Positions 22,519 to 30,202 of a stretch of 64,000 bases of DNA are shown here, one piece after another. The notes under the pieces are model-generated. The model searched no databases and was not told the DNA's origin. It saw nothing but the letters and a program-made list of their open reading frames with translations. Position 1 is the stretch's first letter. Every line of letters begins with the position of its first letter. Source of the DNA: Thalassovita litoralis (lineage in GTDB: Bacteria; Pseudomonadota; Alphaproteobacteria; Rhodobacterales; Rhodobacteraceae); assembly GCF_900182725.1 (NCBI RefSeq), contig NZ_FXTO01000008.1, positions 62,001 to 126,000 on the forward strand, read 5' to 3'. The translations under genes and the position numbers were made by a program.

Positions 22519-24825
22519 ATGGAAAGCACAGTCATCTACCGTGACCGGCAGGAACTGCAATCAGCCGATCTCAACAGTGCGCAGGAGTTTACCCGCGCCG
22601 CGCTGGATCACATCGTCAAAGACGCGATCGAGGCCGGCAAAGCCTATTGCGGCTTTTCCGCCAGCAAGACCGCCGCCACCGAAGTCACCCTGTCCTCAGG
22701 CCGGCTCTATGCCGGGGGCGCGGTCTATGCCCGCAATGAGGATATCGTGGTCGATCTCTTCAACGTCCTGCCGCTGGTGACCCGCAAGCGGGTGGCCATC
22801 GTTACGTTTGGACAAGAGGTGGAGACCGACATCCAGCCGCGGGACTTTCTGATCGATGCGCAGACCGGGACAACCGAGCCGCAATCGGTGGCCATGGAAC
22901 ACCTGCGCCGCGCCGAGGTCTCGACTGTGGCCGGGACCGAAGGCCCCGATCCCAGCTATCCGCCCACCGATGCCAATGTCACGGTGATCGCCTATGTGCT
23001 GCTGGACACCACCGGGATCGTCTCGATCGAACAATGGCAGCCCACGCAGCTGCCCAACCTGCGCAACCTTGCCGGACGGACCACCGCGCTGGAACAGTGG
23101 CGGGGCCAGATCAGCGGTCAGGTGGACACGCTGCGCACGGATTTGTCTGCACTGGCCGACCGTCTGGCAGGCTATGCCACAAAGGCGGAGATCGTGGCGC
23201 TGACCGAACAGCTCGACGAGCTGCGTGATGAGGTCTATGCCCCGGGGGCCTATATCTACTATGGCACCCATCACTTCCTGACCGCCGAGGGCTCGAACAC
23301 GGCGCATCCGGAGTTCGACGCGGTGGTCGAGGAAGGCATCCGCTTTCCAAGCGCGGGCGCGCAGACATCCGCGCTGGCGCTGCTCAATCCCAACAATGTC
23401 TATATTCGGGCCGAGACCGGCTTTGTCCTGCCCAGCTATGCGCATGCGCTCCGGCTGGACCTGACGGGCTACGCCTCCGAGACGCGGATGGCGCAATACA
23501 CCTTTGAGACCACCGAGCTTCGACAGCTCACCCGGGCGCGGACCCGTCTGCGCTATGGCGAAAGCCAGCAGGTCTGCACCAACAGCCGCTGGTGGCGGCA
23601 GGGCACCTATGATCAGGCGGAAAACGTGTTCCGCATTGACGGGGAGACCTGGGAGGTCACCAACGGGGTGCCGGACCGGATGCCCAACGGGGCGCGGGTT
23701 CCCAATGGCAATGTGCATTGGATCCGGGTGCGCCGGTTCTGGATCGACACCTATGAGGAGCCATACTGGGACCGGGTCACAACCACGGCGACGCTGAACG
23801 GCCAGCAGGTGGCGCAGACCTTCCTGAACAGCCAGGATGGCTGGCTGAGCCAGGTGGGGCTCTACTTCTCGCGCAAGGCGGGTACGGGGGATGTGACGGT
23901 GCTGGTCACCGAGACCGCTTTCGGCATGCCGGACCTGACCCGTGTCCTGTCCCGCACGAGCCTGCCGGTTGAGGACATTCAGGTAGGTGCGCTGTCGACG
24001 GAAGCAGGACTGCCCTCTTTGGTGGAAACCCGGCTGCCGATCACACCGACCTTCCTGACCGCGGGACGGCGCTACGCGCTGGTGCTGATCACCACGGGGG
24101 ATCACTACGTGGCCATGTCGAATACCGACAATGGCGTTGTGCAGGGGACCTTCTTCGTCTCCACAGACGGGGCATTCTTTGCCGGCAATCTTGTCGATGA
24201 CCTGAAGATGCGGCTTTACTTTGCCAAGTTCGAGCGCCCCCGTCTTTCGGTCGAGCTGACAGCGCTGCAATTGGCGGGAGGTATCCTTGACATTGATGTG
24301 CTGCATCCTGGGGTGACACCCCCGGCCTGCCGCCTGGATGTGGAGGTGCAGGTGAACGGGGCCTGGGTGGCGCTGGATGGGGAGGCGAATGGCCCGGACC
24401 TGTCGGGGCTTCCGGCGATCCTGCCGGTGCGTATGACGCTGACGGGGACCACGGACCTGATGCCGGGCTTTGGGCTGACGGGCTCGCAATCGGTCGTGTC
24501 GCGTCCCAAGACGGCGTTCACATGGGTGTCTGAGGCGCGCTCTCTGGGCTCGCCGAGTACCAGCGTCAAGATTGTCACGGACCTGCAGCACTTCGATGAG
24601 ACCAATCACGATTGCACGGTCACGCTGCTGACCGGGGAGGCGCTGGAGGGGAGCGAGGCGGCGGATGTGGTGGAGGATGTGATCCTTGCCGATGGCACGA
24701 CCCGCCGGACCTCGATCTTCAACGTGCCCTCGGTCAGCGATTACGCCGTCAAGATTGTCGGCTCCACGGTAAGTGCGGCCCTGCCGTTTCTCGTGGGTGA
24801 GCTGATCGAATACGCCCAGAGCTAA
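22519..24825 (+). CDS. DUF4815-type tail fibre / structural protein
   Basis: 768 residues. The N-terminus (VIYRDRQELQSADLNSAQEFTRAALDHIVKDAIEAG, YAGGAVYARNEDI) is the DUF4815 domain found on long fibre-like proteins of alphaproteobacterial phages. Residues about 185-235 form a coiled coil. The rest is beta-rich, as in fibre shafts and tips. Position after gene I, where P2 has its fibre gene H, supports a fibre or fibre-base role. The C-terminal part could be the host-binding part. Confidence 0.75.
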   Translation: MESTVIYRDRQELQSADLNSAQEFTRAALDHIVKDAIEAGKAYCGFSASKTAATEVTLSSGRLYAGGAVYARNEDIVVDLFNVLPLVTRKRVAIVTFGQEVETDIQPRDFLIDAQTGTTEPQSVAMEHLRRAEVSTVAGTEGPDPSYPPTDANVTVIAYVLLDTTGIVSIEQWQPTQLPNLRNLAGRTTALEQWRGQISGQVDTLRTDLSALADRLAGYATKAEIVALTEQLDELRDEVYAPGAYIYYGTHHFLTAEGSNTAHPEFDAVVEEGIRFPSAGAQTSALALLNPNNVYIRAETGFVLPSYAHALRLDLTGYASETRMAQYTFETTELRQLTRARTRLRYGESQQVCTNSRWWRQGTYDQAENVFRIDGETWEVTNGVPDRMPNGARVPNGNVHWIRVRRFWIDTYEEPYWDRVTTTATLNGQQVAQTFLNSQDGWLSQVGLYFSRKAGTGDVTVLVTETAFGMPDLTRVLSRTSLPVEDIQVGALSTEAGLPSLVETRLPITPTFLTAGRRYALVLITTGDHYVAMSNTDNGVVQGTFFVSTDGAFFAGNLVDDLKMRLYFAKFERPRLSVELTALQLAGGILDIDVLHPGVTPPACRLDVEVQVNGAWVALDGEANGPDLSGLPAILPVRMTLTGTTDLMPGFGLTGSQSVVSRPKTAFTWVSEARSLGSPSTSVKIVTDLQHFDETNHDCTVTLLTGEALEGSEAADVVEDVILADGTTRRTSIFNVPSVSDYAVKIVGSTVSAALPFLVGELIEYAQS

Positions 24826-24844
24826 CATCTGAAAGGAGAGCCTG

Positions 24845-25015
24845 ATGGCTTCCAAACCCACCCATTACCGGGTGACGGTGAACCGTCCCCTTGAGCATGC
24901 CGGGGCACGGTTCCGTCCGGGCCCGCGCTACACGCTCAAGGCCAAAGTCTTTGACGACCTCAAGGCCGAGTGCCCGGAGGCAATCGCATCGTCTGAGCCG
25001 ATGAATAAGGAGTGA
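24845..25015 (+). CDS. Small fibre-region protein (56 aa)
   Basis: A short gene from ATG 24845 to TGA at 25013-25015, with GAAAGGAG well placed upstream. The product begins MASKPTHYRVTVNRP and is basic in its first half and acidic at the end. It ends five bases before the following fibre gene. Its opening is similar in style to the small protein at 19632. Function unknown. Confidence 0.6.
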   Translation: MASKPTHYRVTVNRPLEHAGARFRPGPRYTLKAKVFDDLKAECPEAIASSEPMNKE

Positions 25016-25019
25016 CGCT

Positions 25020-26507
25020 ATGCTGCGGTTTGAAGACCTGCGGGTCCGGGACAATCAGGAGCTCGACCGGGATTTTTTCAACCGGCGCTACCGGCTGATT
25101 GCGGAAAGCCTGTCTGACCTGGACAGCCAACTGGCCCGTGTCAACGAGGCGACCGACCGGTTGGTGGAGCTTGGTCTTTCCCGGGTGAACGAGGTTTTGG
25201 GCCCGGCGCTGGCGACCGCCTCTGCCGCGGCGGAGAACGGGTTTCTGGTGGCGACATCGGCGACAGAGCTCACGCTGACGCCGGGGCTGCAAACCACGTT
25301 CGAGATCACCGACACGCCGGCCCGGGCGCTGTTTGCCCCCACGCCCTATGTGGTGGTGACCCGCGCAGGCGGCGCTGTTGCGGATTGGGCAGTGATGCGG
25401 GTGGCGGGCTATGCCCGTGTGAGCGGTGGGTTGGCCGGTGAGGTGGTGGCGGTGAATGGCGCCATCGGTGCGGCGGCCCATGCCGATTGGGTGATCTCGG
25501 CCAGCGCGGGTCTGGCCACCTCGCTGATCGCGGCGGCGGTGGATGTCACCGCGGCCCTGAGCCTGGCGCAGCAGGCGGCGGAAGATGCGGCGACCGCAGC
25601 TCTGGCGGCGCAAAGCATTCTCAACGCAGGCCCGGTCTCCTCGGTCAATGGTCAGACCGGCGCTGTGGCTCTTGGTGTTGGGGATATTCCCAGCCTGACG
25701 GAACTGCTGGCGGGCAAAGCCGCCAGCACCCATGGCCATGGCATTGCGCAGGTCTCGAACCTGCAAGCCGCGCTCGATGGCAAGGCCGCAACCTCCCATG
25801 GCCATGCCATCGCCGATATCGCCAACCTGCAGGCCGAGCTGAACGGCAAGGCAGAAGCCGCCCATACCCACGCGATCAGCGCGATCACCAACCTGCAAAA
25901 TGCCCTGGACGGCAAAGCCGCCACCAGCCACGGCCATGCGATCGGCGACGTGACCGGTCTGCAGACGGCGCTCGACGGCAAAGCGGCCGCCTCGCATACC
26001 CATGCGATCAGTCACGTGACGGGACTGCAAACGGCGCTGGATGGCAAGGCCGCCAGCAGCCACAGCCATGCCATCGCAGAGGTCACAGGCCTGCAGGCGG
26101 CTTTGGATGCCGCGGGGGCGCCGGAAGCGTCAGACGCGCAGGTCCAGGCGCTGACCGACCAGCTGTTGATGCTGACCACCCGTCGGGTGCGCAGCGCCTC
26201 CGGTCTGATCTATCCAAGCGGCGCCACTAACTGGACCCCGGATTGGGCCAGCTTCATCAATGCCTCCTGGGCTTTGCCCGGCAATCGCACGCTGAACAAT
26301 CCGGTGGACGTGATCCCCGGCACCTGTCGTACCGTGCTGGTCAGCGGGACCACCAGCACAAACCGGACGGTTTCCTTCGGCAGCTATTACAGGGGCAACC
26401 TGCCAGATGAGGCGGTGGACAGCGCCAGCTACATCCTGCTGTCGCTCTTTGCGGTGACACCCACGCAGATCATCGTCAGCCATGTCAGGGAGGGCAATCT
26501 GGTATGA
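25020..26507 (+). CDS. Tail fibre with six HxH repeats
   Basis: 495 residues. N-terminal 200 residues: coiled segment (QLARVNEATDRLVELGLSRVNEV), then a beta part and SVNGQTGAVALGVGDIPSL, a common fibre linker. Residues about 225-365 contain six 22-residue units of the type GKAATSHGHAIADIANLQAA; each has an HxH pair. HxH repeats bind metal ions in the T4 long-fibre tip. The last 120 residues are a beta-rich tip (TNWTPDWASFINASW). Probably a trimeric receptor-binding fibre. Confidence 0.85.
   Translation: MLRFEDLRVRDNQELDRDFFNRRYRLIAESLSDLDSQLARVNEATDRLVELGLSRVNEVLGPALATASAAAENGFLVATSATELTLTPGLQTTFEITDTPARALFAPTPYVVVTRAGGAVADWAVMRVAGYARVSGGLAGEVVAVNGAIGAAAHADWVISASAGLATSLIAAAVDVTAALSLAQQAAEDAATAALAAQSILNAGPVSSVNGQTGAVALGVGDIPSLTELLAGKAASTHGHGIAQVSNLQAALDGKAATSHGHAIADIANLQAELNGKAEAAHTHAISAITNLQNALDGKAATSHGHAIGDVTGLQTALDGKAAASHTHAISHVTGLQTALDGKAASSHSHAIAEVTGLQAALDAAGAPEASDAQVQALTDQLLMLTTRRVRSASGLIYPSGATNWTPDWASFINASWALPGNRTLNNPVDVIPGTCRTVLVSGTTSTNRTVSFGSYYRGNLPDEAVDSASYILLSLFAVTPTQIIVSHVREGNLV
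25705..26110 (+). repeat. 66-bp tandem coding repeats in the fibre gene
   Basis: Six units, each near 66 bases, encode GKAA..HxHAI..V..LQ.ALD. The nucleotide sequence is conserved between units (for example GGCAAGGCCGC and CATGGCCATGCCATC-type blocks). Unit number could change by slippage and so alter shaft length. Confidence 0.75.
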
Positions 26508-27076
26508 TTATCCCCGGCCACCCAACGCCCTTTGTGGCGGGGTCAAAAGTCCTCCCGCCAGAGCCTCTTCCCTTCACCACCGCGTGGCGCCTGCCGAGCA
26601 CGTTTGAAGACATATCTTCGCATTGGGTCAACGAGCCGAATGCGTTTGTTGAGGATGCGTCCTATTCCCACGTATCCAGCACAGCTGCGTATTCAACTGG
26701 CAACTGCTATTTTGACGGTTATGGGTTTTCCAGTGTGGACGTCCCCGAAAATGCCACGATCTTGGGGGTAGAGCTGCAAATGCAGTTCATGTCGACCAGT
26801 TCGAATGTGACTGAGGTGCTTGCGTGGCTATTCACCGCCACCGATTTTGCGACCGAATACCAGTACAACGTCTCGTCGGGTCAGATTTACACGATCACCT
26901 TTGGCGGCCCCTCTGATCTATGGGGGCTAGCGCCCCTGCCTACACCGGCCGACATCTATGGGGACAACCTGAGAGTAATTCTGCAATTCCGAGATCAGGA
27001 CCCCAGCGTAACCTCTTTGAGTGGCCGGCTTTATTACGCCAAAATCCGCATCCACGGGGAGGGCGTATTCGCATGA
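26504..27076 (+). CDS. Hypothetical fibre-associated protein
   Basis: 190 residues, rich in Ser, Thr, Tyr and Phe, beta-type, with no recognised domain (AYSTGNCYFDGYGFSSVDVPENATILGVELQMQF). It overlaps the upstream fibre and downstream gene by four bases each (ATGA). GC is visibly lower than in the neighbours, as is common in receptor-binding modules that are swapped between phages. It may be a fibre tip or capping protein. Confidence 0.55.
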   Translation: MIIPGHPTPFVAGSKVLPPEPLPFTTAWRLPSTFEDISSHWVNEPNAFVEDASYSHVSSTAAYSTGNCYFDGYGFSSVDVPENATILGVELQMQFMSTSSNVTEVLAWLFTATDFATEYQYNVSSGQIYTITFGGPSDLWGLAPLPTPADIYGDNLRVILQFRDQDPSVTSLSGRLYYAKIRIHGEGVFA

Positions 27077-27576
27077 CCCACGCAGTGATCATCGACGGCA
27101 GTCCAAAACCGTTCACGGGCCGCTTTGTCACCGACGCCGACGGCGTCCAGCATCCGCTGAAGCCAATGAGCGCAGAGCAAAAGCGCGCCTTTGGCATCTA
27201 CGAGGTCACGGTGGAGACTGCCATGCCCACAGGCCATGTCGCGGCTGGCCGCAGATGGGTGCTGGAGGGTGACAGGGTGATCGACCGTCCGGTGCTGGAG
27301 CGGGCCAGCGATGCCGATCTCATCCGGGGCATCAAGGCAGAGGCCAACCGGCGCATCCTTGCCATCGTGCCGGAATGGAAACAGCGCAACCTGCTGGCTC
27401 AAGCCGCGCAACTTGCGAAGAGGGGCGAGACCCATTGGACCGCAGATGATCACGCGGCATGGGAGGACGGCGAGGCGATCTGGGCGCGGGTTTCCGCGAT
27501 CCGTGCGGCGTCTGACGATCTTGAGGCGATGGACCCGCTGCCCACCGATTATGACGACGACCGGCATTGGCCGTAG
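27073..27576 (+). CDS. Probable tail fibre assembly-type protein
   Basis: 167 residues from ATG 27073. FGIYEVTVETAMPTGHVAAGRRWVLEGDRVI and a second half with a helical region (IKAEANRRILAIVPEWKQRNLLAQAAQLAKRG) followed by an acidic end are reminiscent of phage proteins that follow fibre genes and end in 'W' motifs for fibre assembly. The helix AEANRRILAIVPEWKQRNL is seen in many phage fibre chaperone-like proteins. Role inferred. Confidence 0.55.
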   Translation: MTHAVIIDGSPKPFTGRFVTDADGVQHPLKPMSAEQKRAFGIYEVTVETAMPTGHVAAGRRWVLEGDRVIDRPVLERASDADLIRGIKAEANRRILAIVPEWKQRNLLAQAAQLAKRGETHWTADDHAAWEDGEAIWARVSAIRAASDDLEAMDPLPTDYDDDRHWP

Positions 27577-27584
27577 GAGGCGCC

Positions 27585-27812
27585 ATGGCAAAATCGACCA
27601 TCACCACGGTCTCGCAGAAGATCGCTCTCGATCAGGTGCGCGATGTGCAGGTCAGTGACATCGTCGCGGATGGCGCGGGCGGGTTTGTCCGCTCGATGAA
27701 ATTCTTTGGCGAACCATCCGCCTCCGCTGGCCCCGCGCTGGTTCTCGAGGTTCTGATCCAATCTGAGGCCAGGGCCGATCTCGATATCACAACCCCAGCG
27801 CTGACGTTCTGA
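27585..27812 (+). CDS. Small hypothetical phage protein
   Basis: 75 residues from ATG 27585 with GGAGG four bases before. KSTITTVSQKIALDQVRDVQVSDIVADG then a beta strand region (ALVLEVLIQSEARADLDI). It is the last gene before a rho-independent terminator, closing the fibre transcript. No recognised family. Confidence 0.5.
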   Translation: MAKSTITTVSQKIALDQVRDVQVSDIVADGAGGFVRSMKFFGEPSASAGPALVLEVLIQSEARADLDITTPALTF

Positions 27813-27845
27813 CACTCTCGGCAGTACGTTACGACACCCTTAATA

Positions 27846-27879
27846 CCCCCGCAGCTTGGCTGACGGGGGTTTCTTTTTT
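27846..27879 (+). terminator. Rho-independent terminator before the sheath gene
   Basis: CCCCCG (27846-27851) pairs with CGGGGG (27864-27869) around a 12-base loop and is followed by a T-rich run (TTTCTTTTTT). It ends the fibre block; the sheath gene starts 17 bases later with its own AAGGAGA binding site, so read-through or a promoter inside the fibre block must feed it. Confidence 0.75.
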
Positions 27880-27896
27880 GCAAGGAGACAGTTCCC

Positions 27897-29144
27897 ATGT
27901 CTGACCCGACCTTCGGGATTTCGATCACGCGGATCGACACTGAGCCGCGCCCCCCTGTGTGGAGTGATATGTCCATTGTGGGCATTGTTGGCACCGCACC
28001 TGACGCCGATGCGGGCGTGTTCCCTGTGGACAGGCCGGTGTTCATGTATTCCGACGACGTCACGAAGCTGACGGCGCTCGGCGCGACCGGCACGCTGCAG
28101 GACGCCGTCACCCTGATCAACACCCAGCTGGGCGAGTTCCAAGTCGCAGCGAAGGTGGTCGTGGTCCGGGTCGAAGAAGGCGCGGACGTCGATGCGACGC
28201 TCGCGAACGTCGTCGGCGACGGCGTGTCGACCGGTCTGAGCGCGCTGGTCAACGCGGGCCCTGAGCTGGGTGTGATCCCGCGTCTCCTGTGCGCCCCGGG
28301 CTTCACCTCGCAGCGCACCGCGCCCGACGCCAACGCAGTCTGCGCAGCCCTGCCGGCGATCTGCGCGAAGCTCCTGGCCCACGCGGTCGTGGACGGCCCG
28401 GCAACAACCGAGCAGGATGCAATTGACTGGCGGGAGACCATCAGCTCTGACCGGATCATCCCGGTCGACCCGGCGGTCAAGGTGCTCGACGACGGCGCCA
28501 CCGTGGTCCAGCCGCTCTCTCCGGCCGTGATCGGCATCGGTGTGCGCCGAGATCACGAAAAGCAGGGCCGCCCCTTCCACAGCTGGGCCAACCAGCCGGT
28601 GCAGGGCATCGTGGGACCGTCGCGTCCGATCAATTTCTCGCTCACCGACGGTGCGACCGAAGGCCAGCGCCTGCTGGCGGCCAATATCGGCGTGCTCCTG
28701 CGCGGTGAGATGGGGGTGGAAAGCGCCATCGGTCAGGGCGGCTATATCTTCGTGGGCACGGATAACGCAGGCGAGGATGATCTCTGGCGGTTCTATAACG
28801 TCACCCGAGGGCGCGACTTCATCCACCTGATGTTGCTGCGCACCCTGCGGTTTTATCTCGGGCGGTTCAACATCACCGGCCAGACCATTCAGGCGATTCT
28901 AAACACAATGGAAACCGGCCTGCGCAACCTCAAGGCCGATGGCGACATACTGGGCTTCGAGATCAAGTTCACACGCGATCAGAACAGCCCCGAGGAACTG
29001 CGGCAGGGACGCTTCACCGTCACCTTCGCGGCCGAGGAGGCTCCGGTGCTGAGGTATCTCGGCGTCCAATCCGCCCGCTACCGCCCGGCGCTGGATGCGC
29101 TGCTTGACGATCTGCTGGCGCAGGTCGGCACGATCACCGGCTGA
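27897..29144 (+). CDS. Tail sheath protein (P2 FI-like)
   Basis: 415 residues. PTFGISITRIDTEPRPPVWSDMSIVGIVGTAPDAD at the start and the C-terminal domain (FYNVTRGRDFIHLMLLRTLRFYLGRFNITGQTI...SPEELRQGRFTVTF) fit the contractile sheath family. The outer tube shortens on injection. Length is normal. It is paired with the tail tube gene 52 bases downstream. Confidence 0.93.
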   Translation: MSDPTFGISITRIDTEPRPPVWSDMSIVGIVGTAPDADAGVFPVDRPVFMYSDDVTKLTALGATGTLQDAVTLINTQLGEFQVAAKVVVVRVEEGADVDATLANVVGDGVSTGLSALVNAGPELGVIPRLLCAPGFTSQRTAPDANAVCAALPAICAKLLAHAVVDGPATTEQDAIDWRETISSDRIIPVDPAVKVLDDGATVVQPLSPAVIGIGVRRDHEKQGRPFHSWANQPVQGIVGPSRPINFSLTDGATEGQRLLAANIGVLLRGEMGVESAIGQGGYIFVGTDNAGEDDLWRFYNVTRGRDFIHLMLLRTLRFYLGRFNITGQTIQAILNTMETGLRNLKADGDILGFEIKFTRDQNSPEELRQGRFTVTFAAEEAPVLRYLGVQSARYRPALDALLDDLLAQVGTITG

Positions 29145-29196
29145 ACCCACCGCATCAAGGACTGGGTGACCTGCCCAAAATCCAGGAGACGCTCTG

Positions 29197-29733
29197 ATGA
29201 GCAATATCTACATCATGGAGGCCGCAAACCTGTTTTGCGGTGACGAGGACCCTTCGGCCTCGAAGCACCTGACGCTGACCGAGTTGCAACTGCCGAACCT
29301 GCAGGAAATCACCCAGGACCACAATCCCGGCGGCTCGCGCGTGCAGATCGAGGTGGCGCTCGGCATCCAGAAACTCGAAGCCAGCTTCAAACTGGCGGGA
29401 TGGGACCCGGATGTGCTGGTGCAGTTTGGCTTGGGCGCCACCGCGCGCAAGAAATACACCGCCTATGGCTCGGTGCGCGACAAGCGCAATGGCGTGGCCA
29501 TCGAGGCCAAGGCGGTGATCGAGGGGCGTCTGGGCACGGCCAACCCGGAGGCCTTCCAGCGCGGCGAGATGCAGGGCTTTGATTACGCCATCAGCGAAAT
29601 CCTGCATTACGAACTCTACTTCGAGGGCGCCGAGAAATACTACTGGGACTTCTTCACCACCGACTGGCGGGTGAATGGCATCTCCCAGAATGCAGATGAG
29701 CGCGCGATCCTGCGCATCCCCAATGGATTCTGA
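29197..29733 (+). CDS. Major tail tube protein (P2 FII-like)
   Basis: 178 residues. IYIMEAANLFCGDEDPSASKHLTLTELQLPNLQEITQDHNPGG and AVIEGRLGTANPEAFQRGEMQGFDYAISEILHYELYF are typical of the P2 FII tube family. CCAGGAGACG lies before the ATG. It forms the rigid inner tube inside the sheath. Confidence 0.93.
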   Translation: MSNIYIMEAANLFCGDEDPSASKHLTLTELQLPNLQEITQDHNPGGSRVQIEVALGIQKLEASFKLAGWDPDVLVQFGLGATARKKYTAYGSVRDKRNGVAIEAKAVIEGRLGTANPEAFQRGEMQGFDYAISEILHYELYFEGAEKYYWDFFTTDWRVNGISQNADERAILRIPNGF

Positions 29734-29740
29734 GTGAACC

Positions 29741-30037
29741 ATGACTGAAGCTAAATTTAAAACAGTTCCGCTTGTTTCACCGGTGACGTTCGAGGGCCGG
29801 GAGATCACCGAGCTCCGCATCACCAAACCCAAGGTCAAAGACCTGAAACGCATGAACACCGCACTGGACGGTGTGACAGACCCATTGGATCAGGGCATTG
29901 TCCTGGCTGCCACTCTGACGGGTTTGCCGGTCGATGCGATAGAAGAGCTCGATGCTGACGACTTCACCACGATCTCCGAGGTGATCGCGGATTTTTTCCC
30001 GCAGGCCAAGGGGCGCGGCAGTGGCGTGCCGTCATAG
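29741..30037 (+). CDS. Tail assembly chaperone gpE (frame 0 product)
   Basis: 98 residues. FEGREITELRITKPKVKDLKRMNTALDGVTDPLDQGIVLAATLTGLPVDAIEELDADDFTTISEVIADFF matches the P2 gpE/tail assembly chaperone family that binds the tape measure. Near its end, T_TTT_TTC (29992-29998) is in the right phase for a -1 slip. Without the slip the protein ends GRGSGVPS. It lies just upstream of the tape measure gene, the invariant position for this family. Confidence 0.88.
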   Translation: MTEAKFKTVPLVSPVTFEGREITELRITKPKVKDLKRMNTALDGVTDPLDQGIVLAATLTGLPVDAIEELDADDFTTISEVIADFFPQAKGRGSGVPS

Positions 30038-30156
30038 CGGAAACAGCCCATTGGCTGAACACACCCATCACGGCCTTTGACGACATGGACTGGTCAGACG
30101 TCGTGCTGTGGCACGCCGAGGCAAGGCGTCTTGGGCGTGATGCGAAAAGAAGATGA
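29741..30156 (+). CDS. gpE-E' frameshift fusion (tail assembly chaperone, long form)
   Basis: A -1 shift on T_TTT_TTC (29992-29998) leads into an open frame (from CCC at 29998) that reads QWRAVIAETAHWLNTP, then ITAFDDMDWSDVVLWHAEAR and ends at TGA 30154-30156. That tail has the hydrophobic and tryptophan-rich character of E' products. No start codon with a binding site exists for it as an independent gene. The long form would be about 138 residues. P2 uses T_TTT_TTG at the same place. Confidence 0.75.
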
Positions 30157-30202
30157 CGCAACGCTGGGGCACTTGTTCCGCGCGCGCCTGAAGGCATGAT
30201 CC

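Noticed and set aside
21211-22560. A 449-codon minus-strand frame
   Set aside because: Shadow of the tail protein I gene; no recognisable domain.
22696-24861. A 721-codon minus-strand frame
   Set aside because: Exactly antisense to the DUF4815 fibre gene; long antisense frames are usual in GC-rich DNA and the product is Arg/Gly/His-rich without motifs.
10757-29085. GGCGGTAG cores on the minus strand at 10757-10764, 14678-14685 and 29078-29085
   Set aside because: All lie inside coding sequence and come from Tyr-Arg codon pairs. They have no leader context and show the background rate for the ops core.
30138-30200. A 19-codon ORF (starting MRKEDD) between the gpE' end and the tape measure
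   Set aside because: Too short and without a ribosome binding site; better explained as the tail of the frameshift product region.
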